Assembly (NCBI GenBank): GCA_012838995.1
Contig: DUOD01000048.1
Span: forward strand, 1 to 64,000
DNA: 64,000 nucleotides
DNA from: Clostridiales bacterium
GTDB taxonomy: Bacteria; Bacillota; Clostridia; DUOD01
Reading direction: 5' to 3'
Shown: positions 32,171 to 42,244 of the stretch, one piece after another
Layout: the number at the start of each line of letters is the position of its first letter
How positions within the stretch are numbered: position 1 is the stretch's first letter
Translations under genes and position numbers: made by a program
The notes under the pieces: model-generated
The model's input: the letters and a program-made list of their open reading frames with translations, nothing else
The model's database searches: none
Told to the model about the DNA's origin: nothing

Positions 32171-32860
32171 ATGGAGCTTAAGGAACGACTGGAAAAGGTA
32201 CGTTACCGTATTCATCAGGCTGCCCAAAGAGCCGGGACATCGCCCGAGTATATTCGTTTGGTAGCGGTGACCAAGACCGTTGATATCAACAGAATTAACC
32301 ATGTTCTCAATCTTGGCATTACAGACATTGGCGAGAATAGGGTTCAGGAGATGCTGTCCAAGTACGGACGGCTCAGCGGCCCCGTTAACTGGCATTTTAT
32401 CGGGTATCTACAGACCAACAAGGTTAAATATATCGTAGATAAAACCTACTTAATCCATTCTCTGGATAGAATAAAGCTGGCCGATAAATTAAATAAGGCG
32501 GCGGAGAAATCCGGCAGGGTGTTGGATGTACTGGTTCAAGTAAACGTGTCGGGAGAGGATACGAAATACGGTGTGCCGGGGCATGAATATTTTGAATTCG
32601 TCAAGCGGTTGGAACAGTTTCCAAATATCAGGGTTAAAGGATTGATGACCATAGCTCCTTTCGTTGAAGATGAAGAGCAAGTCAGGCCATATTTTAAAAT
32701 GCTAAGGGAACTGTACGAGGAAACAAAGGCAAAATTGGCTGTGGGCAAAGATATGGAATATTTGTCCATGGGCATGACCAACGATTACAGAGTGGCCATA
32801 GAAGAAGGGGCTAATATGATAAGATTGGGAACGGCGTTATTTGGGGAAAGGCATAAATAA
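32171..32860 (+). CDS. PLP homeostasis protein YggS/YlmE (PLPBP)
   Basis: 229 aa, fold type III PLP-binding protein without known catalysis. The PLP lysine is in RLVAVTKTV; other family blocks are GENRVQEMLSK, WHFIGYLQTNKVKYI and LSMGMTNDYRVAIEEGANMIRLGTALFG. It maintains vitamin B6 and amino-acid balance in other bacteria. ATG at 32171 with GGAGG 4 nt upstream; the GTG at 32156 has no ribosome site. First of the conserved yggS-sepF-ylmG-divIVA set. Confidence 0.95.
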   Translation: MELKERLEKVRYRIHQAAQRAGTSPEYIRLVAVTKTVDINRINHVLNLGITDIGENRVQEMLSKYGRLSGPVNWHFIGYLQTNKVKYIVDKTYLIHSLDRIKLADKLNKAAEKSGRVLDVLVQVNVSGEDTKYGVPGHEYFEFVKRLEQFPNIRVKGLMTIAPFVEDEEQVRPYFKMLRELYEETKAKLAVGKDMEYLSMGMTNDYRVAIEEGANMIRLGTALFGERHK

Positions 32861-32880
32861 ACGAAGGGGGATAAAACATA

Positions 32881-33354
32881 ATGGGAAACAAATTTTTCAA
32901 AAAAATGCTAAACATTATAGGCCTTGACGAGGATGTGGTATATGAGGATTATGAACCGGAAGAAGAGGTCCATGATACTTTAAACGTCAATGAGGATACC
33001 GATCACCGTTCAGCCGTAAGGCAGAGGAAAAAGGCCAAGGTAGTTAACCTTCATACAACCAAGCAAATGAGGATAGTCCTCTATCAGCCCTTTTCCTATG
33101 AAGATTGCCAGAATATCGTCGATAACCTGAGAAACAGAAAACCGGTCATAGTGAATCTGGAGTCCATGGATGTAGAGCTGGCTAAAAAGACCTTAAACTT
33201 TCTTAGCGGTGCCGTATATGCCCTGGACGGTGTCATACAAAAGATTTCCAAGGTAATTTTCTTATTGGCGCCAAATAACGTAGATATATCCGGCAATATT
33301 CCGGAAGAATTAATGACCGACCAGTACTTTCCGTTCTATCAGGATGAAGAATAA
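32881..33354 (+). CDS. sepF: Cell division protein SepF
   Basis: 157 aa. Membrane-associated FtsZ partner that bundles FtsZ filaments at the septum. The N-terminus (GNKFFKKMLNIIGLDED) is the amphipathic membrane-binding helix. An acidic linker follows, then the SepF core (VVNLHTTKQMRIVLYQPFSYED to FLSGAVYALDGVIQKISKVIFLLAPNNV). ATG after AAGGGGG. Twenty nucleotides downstream of yggS. Confidence 0.97.
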   Translation: MGNKFFKKMLNIIGLDEDVVYEDYEPEEEVHDTLNVNEDTDHRSAVRQRKKAKVVNLHTTKQMRIVLYQPFSYEDCQNIVDNLRNRKPVIVNLESMDVELAKKTLNFLSGAVYALDGVIQKISKVIFLLAPNNVDISGNIPEELMTDQYFPFYQDEE

Positions 33355-33380
33355 AGCCTATAAAAAAGGAGAGATTGTTT

Positions 33381-33665
33381 TTGAACCCAGTGGTGGCGAT
33401 CGGTATAATACTCGGTGCAGCCAGGTTTTTAGATATAATAATATGGATTATAATTATTAATGCACTACTTTCTTGGGTATTAGACTTTAGGCATCCCTTA
33501 AGAAGATTTTTATCGGCCTTTACAGAACCTTTAATTAGCCCCTTTAGAAAATTGATACAAAGGCTACCCATCGGCGGATTACCGATAGACATTTCACCGC
33601 TGATAGCTATAATCGTTTTAAGGATAATAATAGGCGTACTCTATAGCATTGCGCGAAGCATATGA
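33381..33665 (+). CDS. YggT family membrane protein (YlmG)
   Basis: 94 aa, two hydrophobic segments (FLDIIIWIIIINALLSWVL and IAIIVLRIIIGVLYSIA) flanking the family motif NPLRRFL-like HPLRRFLSAFTEPLISPFRKL. Homologues act in cell-envelope or division-related membrane organisation, and the gene lies between sepF and divIVA as in B. subtilis. TTG at 33381 has AGGAG 8 nt upstream; the ORF-track TTG at 33375 is too close to it. Confidence 0.92.
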   Translation: MNPVVAIGIILGAARFLDIIIWIIIINALLSWVLDFRHPLRRFLSAFTEPLISPFRKLIQRLPIGGLPIDISPLIAIIVLRIIIGVLYSIARSI

Positions 33666-33779
33666 AAAGGCGGTATCGTTGGCAAAACAGTAACGGGGTA
33701 AAGCCCGTTGAAAAGGTATATACTTTAGTATCCTGTGACTTGTGTGCTCAAAAATCTAGGCAATGAGGAGGATGTGTAT

Positions 33780-34436
33780 ATGGCACTAACCCCTATGGAT
33801 ATACATAATAAGGAATTTTCAAGGAGTTTTAGAGGATATAATGAAGACGAGGTCGATGAATTTTTAGACCAGGTGGTAATTGACTTTGAAAGGCTGTATA
33901 AAGAAAACATGGAATACAAAGAAAGACTGGAGCTATTGAATGATCAGCTGAGCCAGTTTAAAACCATGGAGAGTACTTTAAAGGAAACTTTGGTAACTGC
34001 CCAAAAGACAGCCGATGAAGTTACCAACAATGCCCATAAAAAAGCTGAGGAGATTATACAAAGTGCCCAACAACAGGCCAAAAAAATACTGGAAGATGCC
34101 AATAGGGAAATTGTTGATATAAAGAAAGAAGCGGAAGAAGAGAGAAAGAAACTTTATGTTTTTAAAACCCGGTTCAGGGCTTTATTGGAATCCCAGTTGG
34201 AAGCTTTGCTGGAAGACAAAGTGCTTTTTGGCGATGAGCAGCAGGACGATGTTGTAGATCAGCAAGAAGAAACTGTAGAGCAAAGGGATGAAATCGTTGA
34301 GCAGCATGATGATGTTGTGGAACAACAAGCAAGTTTTATCGAGCGGCAGGATGGTTTTGTTGACCAAACTATCGAGCTTACCGACCAAACCATCGATCTC
34401 AACGACCGGCAGCTCGAGGAAGAGCCCAAGGGGTGA
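33780..34436 (+). CDS. divIVA: DivIVA-like cell division/polarity protein with heptad-repeat tail
   Basis: 218 aa. The N-terminal domain ALTPMDIHNKEFSRSFRGY is the membrane-curvature-binding part, followed by a long coiled coil (about residues 30-130). DivIVA recruits division-site and polar factors. ATG at 33780 has AGGAGG 8 nt upstream; the ORF-track start at 33735 is wrong. The C-terminal about 60 residues are eight tandem 7-residue units such as VVDQQEE, TVEQRDE, IVEQHDD, FVDQTIE, which are not part of the standard family and would extend the coiled coil. Last gene of the yggS-sepF-ylmG-divIVA set. Confidence 0.93.
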   Translation: MALTPMDIHNKEFSRSFRGYNEDEVDEFLDQVVIDFERLYKENMEYKERLELLNDQLSQFKTMESTLKETLVTAQKTADEVTNNAHKKAEEIIQSAQQQAKKILEDANREIVDIKKEAEEERKKLYVFKTRFRALLESQLEALLEDKVLFGDEQQDDVVDQQEETVEQRDEIVEQHDDVVEQQASFIERQDGFVDQTIELTDQTIDLNDRQLEEEPKG

Positions 34437-34456
34437 GTAAAACATACAGTCTGTTC

Positions 34457-34485
34457 TTGACGGGATGTGTATATTAATATATAAT
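34457..34485 (+). promoter_or_regulatory. Sigma-A promoter of ileS
   Basis: TTGACG (34457-34462), 17-nt spacer, TATAAT (34480-34485). Transcription would start near 34492, at the T-box leader. Confidence 0.8.
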
Positions 34486-34491
34486 ATCTAG

Positions 34492-34750
34492 GAATATGTT
34501 AAATAGAGTAAATGCTATGAAGGGGAAGAGTATACTATAAACAATTTATAGAGAGTTAACGGGTGGTGGAAGTTAGTAATTGTTTATTGTAGAAAATCAC
34601 CCCGGAGCAGCCCCGTGAACCGCATCAGTAGCGGGAGCCGGTTATACGTTAAAAAAACAAGGTTACTACTTTAGTAAAAAAAGGGTGGTACCACGGGAAC
34701 TAATATGCCTCGTCCCTTGTCTACGGATGGAGGTATTTTTTATTTGTGAT
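34492..34750 (+). promoter_or_regulatory. T-box leader of ileS
   Basis: The conserved T-box AAGGGTGGTACCACGG lies at 34681-34696. Stem I elements include AGAGTATACT and a distal loop, with a likely AUC (Ile) specifier at 34624-34626 in GCATCAGT. The terminator hairpin pairs ATGCCTC with GAGGTAT and ends in a T-run at about 34734-34741. Uncharged tRNA-Ile would stabilise the antiterminator and switch on ileS. The T-box call is firm; the specifier position is read by eye. Confidence 0.93.
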
Positions 34751-34784
34751 GTTGCAATAATGATATATGGAGGTTTAAACGCTA

Positions 34785-37571
34785 ATGGATTATAGCAAAA
34801 CATTAAACTTGCCAAAAACGGAAATGCCTATGAGGGGAAATTTACCGAAAAAAGAACCCGAAATGGTTAAGTTTTGGGAACAAAATAATATTTATGAAAA
34901 AACAGTGGAAAAAAACCAAGGCATGCCTAAGTTTATACTCCATGACGGTCCCCCCTATGCAAATGGCGATATACACCTGGGGCATACTTTAAACAAGGTG
35001 TTAAAGGATATCGTCGTAAAGTTTAAATCCATGTCCGGTTATGATGCACCCTATGTGCCCGGCTGGGATACCCACGGCCTGCCCATAGAATTACAGGCTA
35101 TAAAGCACCTGAAGGTGGATCGGGACAAGATTTCCCCCGTTGAGTTTAGAAAGTTGTGCAAGGATTTTGCCATTAAATATGTAAAAAATCAAAGGGATCA
35201 GTTTAAGAGACTGGGGGTAAGGGGCGATTGGGAAAATCCTTATCTTACTCTAAAACCCCAATTTGAAGCAAAACAAATAGAGATATTCGGGGAAATGGCT
35301 AAAAAGGGGTATATTTACAAGGGCCTGAAGCCGGTATACTGGTGTACCGACTGTGCTACCGCCTTGGCCGAGGCGGAAATAGAATACTCCGATCGTGAGT
35401 CCCATTCCATTTATGTAAAATTCAGGGTAAAGGACGATAAGGGTATGATAACGCCCCATGTTGGTGATCTGTCAAAGGTATACTTTGTTATCTGGACCAC
35501 CACCCCATGGACGTTACCGGCTAATTTGGCAATATGCCTCGCCCCTGACTTTAAATACTCTTTGTTTAAAGTAGGAGAAGAATACCTAATAGCGGCCGAG
35601 GAACTTGCTGAGAATGTGGCCGAGGCTGCAGGCAGCCGGGATTATGCCGTGATTGCTACCTTCGACGGTGTACAGATGGAGGGAATGACCGCCCAGCATC
35701 CCTTTATGAACAGGGAGTCCCTGATAATACTGGGTGATCATGTAACCCTGGATCAGGGTACCGGGTGTGTCCATACCGCCCCCGGTCATGGTCAAGAAGA
35801 CTTTGGAATCGGCAAGAAGTATAATCTAGACGTGTTAAACCCTGTGGACGATAGGGGGTATATGACCGAAAAGGCGGGCAAATTTGAAGGCCTGTATTAT
35901 GAAGACTCCAATGATGCCATTATTAAGGATTTACAGGCGTCCGGGGCATTGCTGGGGCTTAGCAGGCTGATCCATTCGTATCCCCATTGCTGGAGATGCA
36001 AAAGTCCGGTAATATTCCGGGCAACGGAACAGTGGTTCGCATCGATAGAAGGGTTCAGGGACCAAGCGTTGGAGGCCATAAAACAGGTTAAATGGATACC
36101 CGGTTGGGGACAGGAAAGGATCACCAGCATGATTCTAGACCGTCAGGATTGGTGCATATCCCGCCAGAGGATCTGGGGGGTGCCCATTCCCATATTTTAT
36201 TGCGATGAATGTGGTAAAGAGTTAATAAATGATGATACCATTGCCGCAGTGGCTAAACTCTTCGGTGAAAAGGGTTCGGATGCGTGGTATCAAATGGAAG
36301 CCGAGGAAATCCTGCCTGATGATGTAGAATGTCCGTGTGGCGGTAGAAAATTCCGAAAAGAAACGGATATAATGGATGTTTGGTTTGATTCGGGGTCCAG
36401 TCATGCTGCCGTACTGGAAACAACACCCGGTCAGGTTTGGCCGGCAGATCTCTACTTAGAGGGCAGTGACCAGCACAGGGGATGGTTCCAGTCTTCTCTC
36501 CTGACTTCGGTGGCCACAAGGGGCAAAGCCCCCTATAAGGCGGTATTGACCCATGGTTTTGTGGTTGACGGAGAAGGAAGGAAAATGAGTAAATCCCTGG
36601 GAAACGGTATAGATCCCATGGAAGTGGTTGAACAATACGGTGCGGATATCTTAAGGTTATGGGTAGTATCGGCGGATTACAGGACCGACGTTAGGATATC
36701 CAAGGATATACTGAAACAGCTATCGGAAATTTACAGGAAGATAAGAAATACTGCCAGGTTCCTGTTGGGCAATCTGTACGATTTCGACCCCACCCAGCAC
36801 AGGGTTGATTATGCCGATATGGAGGAGCTTGACAGATGGGCGCTGATGAGATTACACAAGCTGATAGACAGAGTGCTCAAGGCATATCAAGACTATGAAT
36901 ATCATATTATATACCATTCCATCCACAATTTTTGTGTGGTGGATATGAGCAATTTCTACCTGGATATTATAAAAGACAGGCTGTATACATTTAAAGCTTA
37001 TTCCAAGCAAAGGAGATCGGCCCAGACTGTTATGTACGACATAATAAACAGCCTGGTGCGGTTGATAACGCCCATTCTGTCCTTTACTGCCGAGGAGATA
37101 TGGAGGCATATGCCCAAGGGGGAAGACAGGCCCATAAGTCCTCAATTGGCGGATATGCCAAAGGTTGATGCTCGGTATATAGATAAATCCTTGGAGGAAA
37201 AGTGGTCCAAGATAATCGACGTGAGGATGGATGTATCCAAAGCCTTGGAAAATGCCCGGGTACAAAAGGTGATAGGCAATTCCTTAGATGCTTTTATTAA
37301 GATATACACCGACGGCGAATGGTATTCCTTCTTGGAAGGAATTAAGGATGCCCTACCCACCATATTTATTGCATCAAAAGTAGAGGTTATAAAGGGCAAG
37401 TGCCCCGAGGAGGAACAGGGTTTGGTGGGCGAGGAAGTACCTGATATTACAATAGTCGTAGGCAAGGCGCCGGGGGCTAAATGTGAAAGGTGCTGGGTAT
37501 ATAGTGAAACGGTGGGCCGACATCCCCAGCATAAGAATATCTGTGCCAAATGTGTAGCTAATTTAACATAA
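34785..37571 (+). CDS. ileS: Isoleucyl-tRNA synthetase
   Basis: 928 aa, bacterial-type class I enzyme charging tRNA-Ile. HIGH-type motif in [16 protein letters not shown], the editing domain with [19 protein letters not shown] motif in [13 protein letters not shown], and a C-terminal zinc finger CERCW...CAKC. ATG with GGAGG 11 nt upstream. Controlled by the T-box leader and followed by its own strong terminator, so monocistronic. Confidence 0.98.
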   Translation: MDYSKTLNLPKTEMPMRGNLPKKEPEMVKFWEQNNIYEKTVEKNQGMPKFILHDGPPYANGDIHLGHTLNKVLKDIVVKFKSMSGYDAPYVPGWDTHGLPIELQAIKHLKVDRDKISPVEFRKLCKDFAIKYVKNQRDQFKRLGVRGDWENPYLTLKPQFEAKQIEIFGEMAKKGYIYKGLKPVYWCTDCATALAEAEIEYSDRESHSIYVKFRVKDDKGMITPHVGDLSKVYFVIWTTTPWTLPANLAICLAPDFKYSLFKVGEEYLIAAEELAENVAEAAGSRDYAVIATFDGVQMEGMTAQHPFMNRESLIILGDHVTLDQGTGCVHTAPGHGQEDFGIGKKYNLDVLNPVDDRGYMTEKAGKFEGLYYEDSNDAIIKDLQASGALLGLSRLIHSYPHCWRCKSPVIFRATEQWFASIEGFRDQALEAIKQVKWIPGWGQERITSMILDRQDWCISRQRIWGVPIPIFYCDECGKELINDDTIAAVAKLFGEKGSDAWYQMEAEEILPDDVECPCGGRKFRKETDIMDVWFDSGSSHAAVLETTPGQVWPADLYLEGSDQHRGWFQSSLLTSVATRGKAPYKAVLTHGFVVDGEGRKMSKSLGNGIDPMEVVEQYGADILRLWVVSADYRTDVRISKDILKQLSEIYRKIRNTARFLLGNLYDFDPTQHRVDYADMEELDRWALMRLHKLIDRVLKAYQDYEYHIIYHSIHNFCVVDMSNFYLDIIKDRLYTFKAYSKQRRSAQTVMYDIINSLVRLITPILSFTAEEIWRHMPKGEDRPISPQLADMPKVDARYIDKSLEEKWSKIIDVRMDVSKALENARVQKVIGNSLDAFIKIYTDGEWYSFLEGIKDALPTIFIASKVEVIKGKCPEEEQGLVGEEVPDITIVVGKAPGAKCERCWVYSETVGRHPQHKNICAKCVANLT

Positions 37572-37629
37572 AATGTGTGGGGTTAAGTTCCCGTAAAAAG
37601 GGAAGGGTTAATTTAATTGGAGTATAATG

Positions 37630-37678
37630 GATATAGGATAGATGGTTTAATATAACAACCTGTCCTATATCTTTTTTT
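37630..37678 (+). terminator. Terminator after ileS
   Basis: GATATAGGA / TCCTATATC with an additional inner GGTT/AACC pairing, followed by seven T. Confidence 0.88.
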
Positions 37679-37763
37679 ATATATCATATTAATTAAACAA
37701 TATAGAGAAATTGGTATAGATAGTATAATATATTTATGTTAATAAAGAGTTGAGGTAAAAAAT

Positions 37764-37957
37764 ATGAAGGTGCAAAAAGTGATTTTAGAAAATAATAAAA
37801 AGATATGTGCTAATTGATGATAATGGATTTCCTATTATTCCGGCAATAAGATATTTAAAGATCTTGATAATAAAAATAAGCCCAAATACTCCAAAGACAT
37901 ACTTGTATAATATCACGAACTAGAAATCTAAAATTATGGTTTTATGGAGATAAAATG
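37764..37957 (+). pseudogene. Remnant of a tyrosine recombinase/phage integrase N-terminus
   Basis: ATG at 37764 (GAGGT 7 nt upstream) begins KVQKVILENNKK, then the frame breaks in an A-run near 37797-37802. The shifted frame continues RYVLIDDNGFPIIPAIRYLK. A second shift gives LDNKNK, and another SPNTPKTYLYNIT before stops. Joined, this matches the N-terminal core-binding (SAM-like) region of XerC/D-type integrases found in mobile elements of Firmicutes. The catalytic domain is absent. It is a decayed scrap, not a functional gene. Confidence 0.65.
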
Positions 37958-38805
37958 AAAAAATTACTATTACTGAATTTTGTGTCACTAATAATCCCAA
38001 TACCTTCTATCGCCATTAGAGCCATAGTAATGTATCATAATAAAGTTTCAGTTTTCATTTGGGCTCAAAATATCGCTTGTTTAGTAATAACAGGAATAAT
38101 TTCATATTTTATAGTTTCAAACAGATTTAAAATGATAAAAAGTAAAACCAGAGGTACTTTTATATTAATCTCATTGCTTCTCTTAATTTTAACCTTAATA
38201 AGTCCGGGTATGAATGGGGTTCACAGGTGGGTTTCTGTTGGAATAATCAAGTTTAATGTTTCATTTATAGTGTTACCAATATTGATAATAGAATTATGGG
38301 AAATGTCCCAAATAAAAGGTTTGAAGTTTACTGCCGTTATAACAGTGGCCATATCAACTTTACTGGCTATTCAGCCGGATGCCTCTCAATTAACTGGTTT
38401 TGCTATACCAATGATGGTTATGTTATGCAGTAAAGCTGATAAACAGCGTCTTCGTACATTTATCGTGGGGATACTTACTTTATTAATCATTTTTTGTGGG
38501 TGTTTTTGGATAATCTGCCAGCAGTGGCTCATGTAGAAAGAATAGTGAGTTTATTAGCAAATATGGGATTAATATAGCTTATCATAGGGATTATTTCTCT
38601 TGCAATATTACCGATACCTTATATATTGTTTCCTCCGAAAAACTTAAAATTACCTTCTATGTGTGTAGGCTTATATTTTACAATAATTTTAGTTTCCACA
38701 TTATTTGGGAACTTTCCGGTTCCGCTAATTGGATATGGAATTTCTCCTATAATAGGCTATTTCATATCAATATCATGGTATGCAAAATCTAAAATTAATT
38801 CGTAG
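37955..38805 (+). pseudogene. Broken FtsW/RodA-like polytopic membrane gene
   Basis: The first part (37955-38536, 193 aa in the ORF track) is hydrophobic throughout, with GVHRWVSVGIIKFN and AIQPDASQLTGFAIP, echoing FtsW motifs. In the T-run at 38503-38507 one base appears lost. The next frame continues LDNLPAVAHVERIVSLLANMG, hits a TAG at 38575 and then runs on with GNFPVPLIGYGISPIIGYF to a stop at 38803-38805. The intact ancestor would be about 283 aa. Base composition is visibly more AT-rich than the surroundings, and it adjoins an integrase remnant, suggesting past transfer. Confidence 0.72.
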
Positions 38806-38910
38806 TTTTTATATTATATGTATTAAAAATAACAATCAAAAATAATATGTTGTAAAATCTGTTTTCCCGGCCCGATAAATAAAAAGAGTGTTGCTGGAGA
38901 CAATAATACA

Positions 38911-39210
38911 GTGATGATTATGGCTGAAAAGAAAGAAAGTATAGATAAGCTTAAAAACCGGGTGCAATTACTGGCCGATGCCCTTGACAAGATGAGATTG
39001 GCTGAGTATGTGGAGTATTTGAATAATACAAAAAGAATGCTTATAGTAAATTTTATCGGGGGATTGTTTCGAGGCTTTGGCATGGCCATCGGGTTTACCT
39101 TGCTGGGAGCGGTGGTTATTTACATACTCCGCCGTCTGGTTATGATGAACCTACCGATAATCGGCGATTTTATCGCCGAAATCGTAAAATTGGTGCAGAG
39201 GCATCTATGA
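38911..39210 (+). CDS. DUF5665 family membrane protein
   Basis: About 99 aa. A charged N-terminal helix (MRLAEYVEYLNNTKRM) is followed by one long or two short membrane segments (IVNFIGGLFRGFGMAIGFTLLGAVVIYIL) and an amphipathic tail ending IVKLVQRHL. It resembles DUF5665 proteins that commonly sit near the DksA-type/lspA genes of Clostridia. Starts at GTG 38911, ATG 38914 or ATG 38920 are all possible (GGAG at 38896). Function unknown. Confidence 0.72.
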   Translation: MMIMAEKKESIDKLKNRVQLLADALDKMRLAEYVEYLNNTKRMLIVNFIGGLFRGFGMAIGFTLLGAVVIYILRRLVMMNLPIIGDFIAEIVKLVQRHL

Positions 39211-39253
39211 CAATTGGCACAGGAAAGGTATAAAAATTGGGAGTGAATTTAAT

Positions 39254-39964
39254 ATGGACGAAAACATGCTACAACATTATAAAAAGAAACTGCTCAAGGA
39301 AAGGAAAAGGGTCCAAAACACCCTTAATTTGATGAACCGAAACAGTTACAATTCATCTTTAAAGGAAAGTGTGGAGGAACTGTCTTCCTACGATAACCAC
39401 CCCGCCGACTTGGGTTTCGAGACCTTTGAGATGGAAAAATCCTTTGCCTTAAAAAATAATCAAAAATTTATTTTGCGGGCCATTGATGATGCGCTGATGA
39501 AAATAGATAAAAATGTCTACGGTATATGCGATATATGCAAAAAAGCCATAGATCCCAAAAGACTGGAGGCGTTGCCCTATGCGAGTTTATGTATCCAATG
39601 TCAAAGGAGAGAAAAACCGGACATCAAGGATTTAGATGACGATAGGCCGGTGGAGGAGGAAGTGCTGATATTTCCCTTTGGAAGGAGTTTTATGGACGAA
39701 GAGGACCAAACCATGTTTGACGGTGAAGACGCATGGCAATCTGTGGCAAGGTATGGAACGGCAGAATCGCCTCAGGATATTAGTAGAAATCGGGTAAGGA
39801 GCTATGGCGATATGTACGGCGACGGTGACCAACACTCCGGACAGGTGGAGGAGGTGGAGGGTATCACCCAGGGAGAGTACAAGGAGCAATTACCCAAAGA
39901 TCATGGGGTAACCACCGGAGACGGTAAGGATAAAAAAATAAAAGACGACCACATGGAAAAATAG
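39254..39964 (+). CDS. TraR/DksA-type zinc finger protein, YteA sporulation family
   Basis: 236 aa. The N-terminal coiled-coil region with ERKRVQNTLNLMNRNSYNSS is followed by a DksA C4 zinc finger (CDICKKAIDPKRLEALPYASLCIQC, about residues 93-117), then a long acidic C-terminal region. Length and domain order match the YteA family of sporeformers rather than true DksA, and the D-x-x-D-A tip of DksA is not evident. The role is not established. ATG with GGGAG upstream. It precedes lspA after a 133-nt gap that holds a new promoter. Confidence 0.85.
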   Translation: MDENMLQHYKKKLLKERKRVQNTLNLMNRNSYNSSLKESVEELSSYDNHPADLGFETFEMEKSFALKNNQKFILRAIDDALMKIDKNVYGICDICKKAIDPKRLEALPYASLCIQCQRREKPDIKDLDDDRPVEEEVLIFPFGRSFMDEEDQTMFDGEDAWQSVARYGTAESPQDISRNRVRSYGDMYGDGDQHSGQVEEVEGITQGEYKEQLPKDHGVTTGDGKDKKIKDDHMEK

Positions 39965-40012
39965 TTCCAAGGTTTAGTTATGTAGCCAATGGATACCCTA
40001 CGTCCTGAAATG

Positions 40013-40073
40013 TGATATAATTAAAAAGTCAAAAAAATGCCACTTCTCGGTGATGCATGATCAGCGGTGGCAT
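40013..40073 (+). promoter_or_regulatory. Extended -10 promoter and leader hairpin of lspA
   Basis: TGATATAAT (40013-40021) is a perfect extended -10 without a good -35. The short leader then contains ATGCCAC (40037-40043) pairing with GTGGCAT (40067-40073) around a 23-nt loop. No T-run follows, so it is not a terminator. It ends 8 nt before the lspA ribosome site. Confidence 0.45.
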
Positions 40074-40097
40074 AGCAACTTAAGGAGGTAGTGTACC

Positions 40098-40565
40098 TTG
40101 GCAGTTTTTTTATTGTTAGTCATTATAATTATCGTAGACCAGGCTACCAAATACTGGGCATGTACAGTTTTAAAGCCGATGGGCGCCATACCGGTAATAG
40201 ACGGCATACTTGACTTTGCTTATGTAGAAAATTATGGAGCTGCCTTTGGTATGCTGCAAAACGCCAAATGGTTTTTTATAGTGGTAAAGGTGGTAATTTC
40301 TGCAGCTATCATATATTATCTAGTCACCCGTTCTGTAAGACAGCCTCTTTTGAAGTCAAGTTTGGTACTGATACTTGCCGGAGCCATAGGAAATCTCATT
40401 GATAGGCTGAGATTAGGCTATGTGGTGGATTTTATATATATAAAAGCGGTAAATTTTGCGGTTTTTAATATTGCTGACTCCAGTATAGTGATAGGTACCA
40501 TACTGTTGGTATATTTCATATTGTTTAAAACCGATAAAAAATATGGTGGTTATCATGGAACATAA
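40098..40565 (+). CDS. lspA: Lipoprotein signal peptidase (SPase II)
   Basis: 155-aa membrane aspartic protease that removes the signal peptide of lipoproteins. Four hydrophobic helices; catalytic Asp residues in GNLIDRLRLGYVVDFI and FNIADSSIVIG; conserved N-terminal VDQATKYW and ENYGAAFGM. TTG at 40098 with AAGGAGG 9 nt upstream. Overlaps the rluD-type gene by 11 nt, so translationally coupled. Confidence 0.96.
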   Translation: MAVFLLLVIIIIVDQATKYWACTVLKPMGAIPVIDGILDFAYVENYGAAFGMLQNAKWFFIVVKVVISAAIIYYLVTRSVRQPLLKSSLVLILAGAIGNLIDRLRLGYVVDFIYIKAVNFAVFNIADSSIVIGTILLVYFILFKTDKKYGGYHGT

Positions 40566-41475
40566 GAAAATAGCAGTCGATAGCCGCTGGGAAGGTCAGA
40601 GGGTGGACGTTGTTATAACCGCCATGTTGGACGATATCAGTCGTTCCCAGGTTCAAAAACTCATTAAGGAAGGAAAGGTGCTGGTAAACGGAAAGCAGGT
40701 AAAGTCCAATACAAGGGTGGGCGGTGAGGATATTATAGAAATATTTGTACCCGAGCCCGAGACGTTGGAGGCACGACCTGAGGATATAGACATTGATATA
40801 GTATACGAGGACGACGATATTGTAGTGGTCAATAAACCCAAGAACATGTTGGTACATCCGGCGGCCGGCAACACTTCAGGTACGCTGGTCAATGCCCTAC
40901 TGGCAAAATGCAACAGCTTGTCCGATATAGACGGAAAGGTCCGCCCCGGTATAGTGCATAGGATAGATAAGGATACTTCCGGTCTGCTGGTGGTTGCTAA
41001 GAATAACGCCGCCCATTTAAGTTTGGCAAGGCAGATCAAGGAAAGGACGGTGGGCAGGGAATACATGGCCTTGGTCCATGGCGAAATAAAGGATAAAAAG
41101 GGCAGGATAGACGCTCCCATCGGAAGACACCCCGTCGACCGTAAAAAGATGGCAGTAACCGACAAGGGCAGGGTAAGGCATGCCGTTACCCATTACGAAG
41201 TGGTGGAAAGTTTTAAAGAGTATACTCTAATAAGGGTGCGACTGGAAACCGGACGGACCCACCAAATAAGGGTACATATGGCATATATAGGTCATCCCGT
41301 GGTGGGTGATAGGGTATATGGCAGGAAAAAGCAGCCTTTTAATATACAAGGCCAAGTACTCCATGCTTATCGTCTAACCCTGAGACATCCCGTAACCCGG
41401 CAAATAATGATCTTTGAAGCGCCCTTGCCTAGGTACTTTAAAGATATCATAAAAAAATTACGACAGAAAAGTTAG
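40555..41475 (+). CDS. RluA/RluD-family pseudouridine synthase
   Basis: About 306 aa. N-terminal S4 RNA-binding domain (RVDVVITAMLDDISRSQVQKLIKEG), then the catalytic domain with HRIDKDTSGLLVVAK containing the nucleophilic Asp, and RTHQIRVHMAYIGHP. It isomerises uridines in 23S rRNA in known family members. The ATG at 40555 gives the standard N-terminus; the ORF-track start at 40543 is 4 codons longer. It overlaps lspA, as in B. subtilis (lsp-ylyB). Precedes the pyr operon. Confidence 0.93.
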   Translation: MEHKKIAVDSRWEGQRVDVVITAMLDDISRSQVQKLIKEGKVLVNGKQVKSNTRVGGEDIIEIFVPEPETLEARPEDIDIDIVYEDDDIVVVNKPKNMLVHPAAGNTSGTLVNALLAKCNSLSDIDGKVRPGIVHRIDKDTSGLLVVAKNNAAHLSLARQIKERTVGREYMALVHGEIKDKKGRIDAPIGRHPVDRKKMAVTDKGRVRHAVTHYEVVESFKEYTLIRVRLETGRTHQIRVHMAYIGHPVVGDRVYGRKKQPFNIQGQVLHAYRLTLRHPVTRQIMIFEAPLPRYFKDIIKKLRQKS

Positions 41476-41482
41476 AAAAATG

Positions 41483-41511
41483 TAGACAAGGTATAAGGGC
41501 TGTGGTATACT
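41483..41511 (+). promoter_or_regulatory. Sigma-A promoter of the pyr operon
   Basis: TAGACA (41483-41488), 17-nt spacer, TATACT (41506-41511). It lies just upstream of the PyrR attenuator. Confidence 0.7.
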
Positions 41512-41528
41512 TGTGCTAATAAAAAACA

Positions 41529-42216
<688 letters not shown>

Positions 42217-42244
42217 GATAACAATACCCAAGGGTGGAGGTTTT

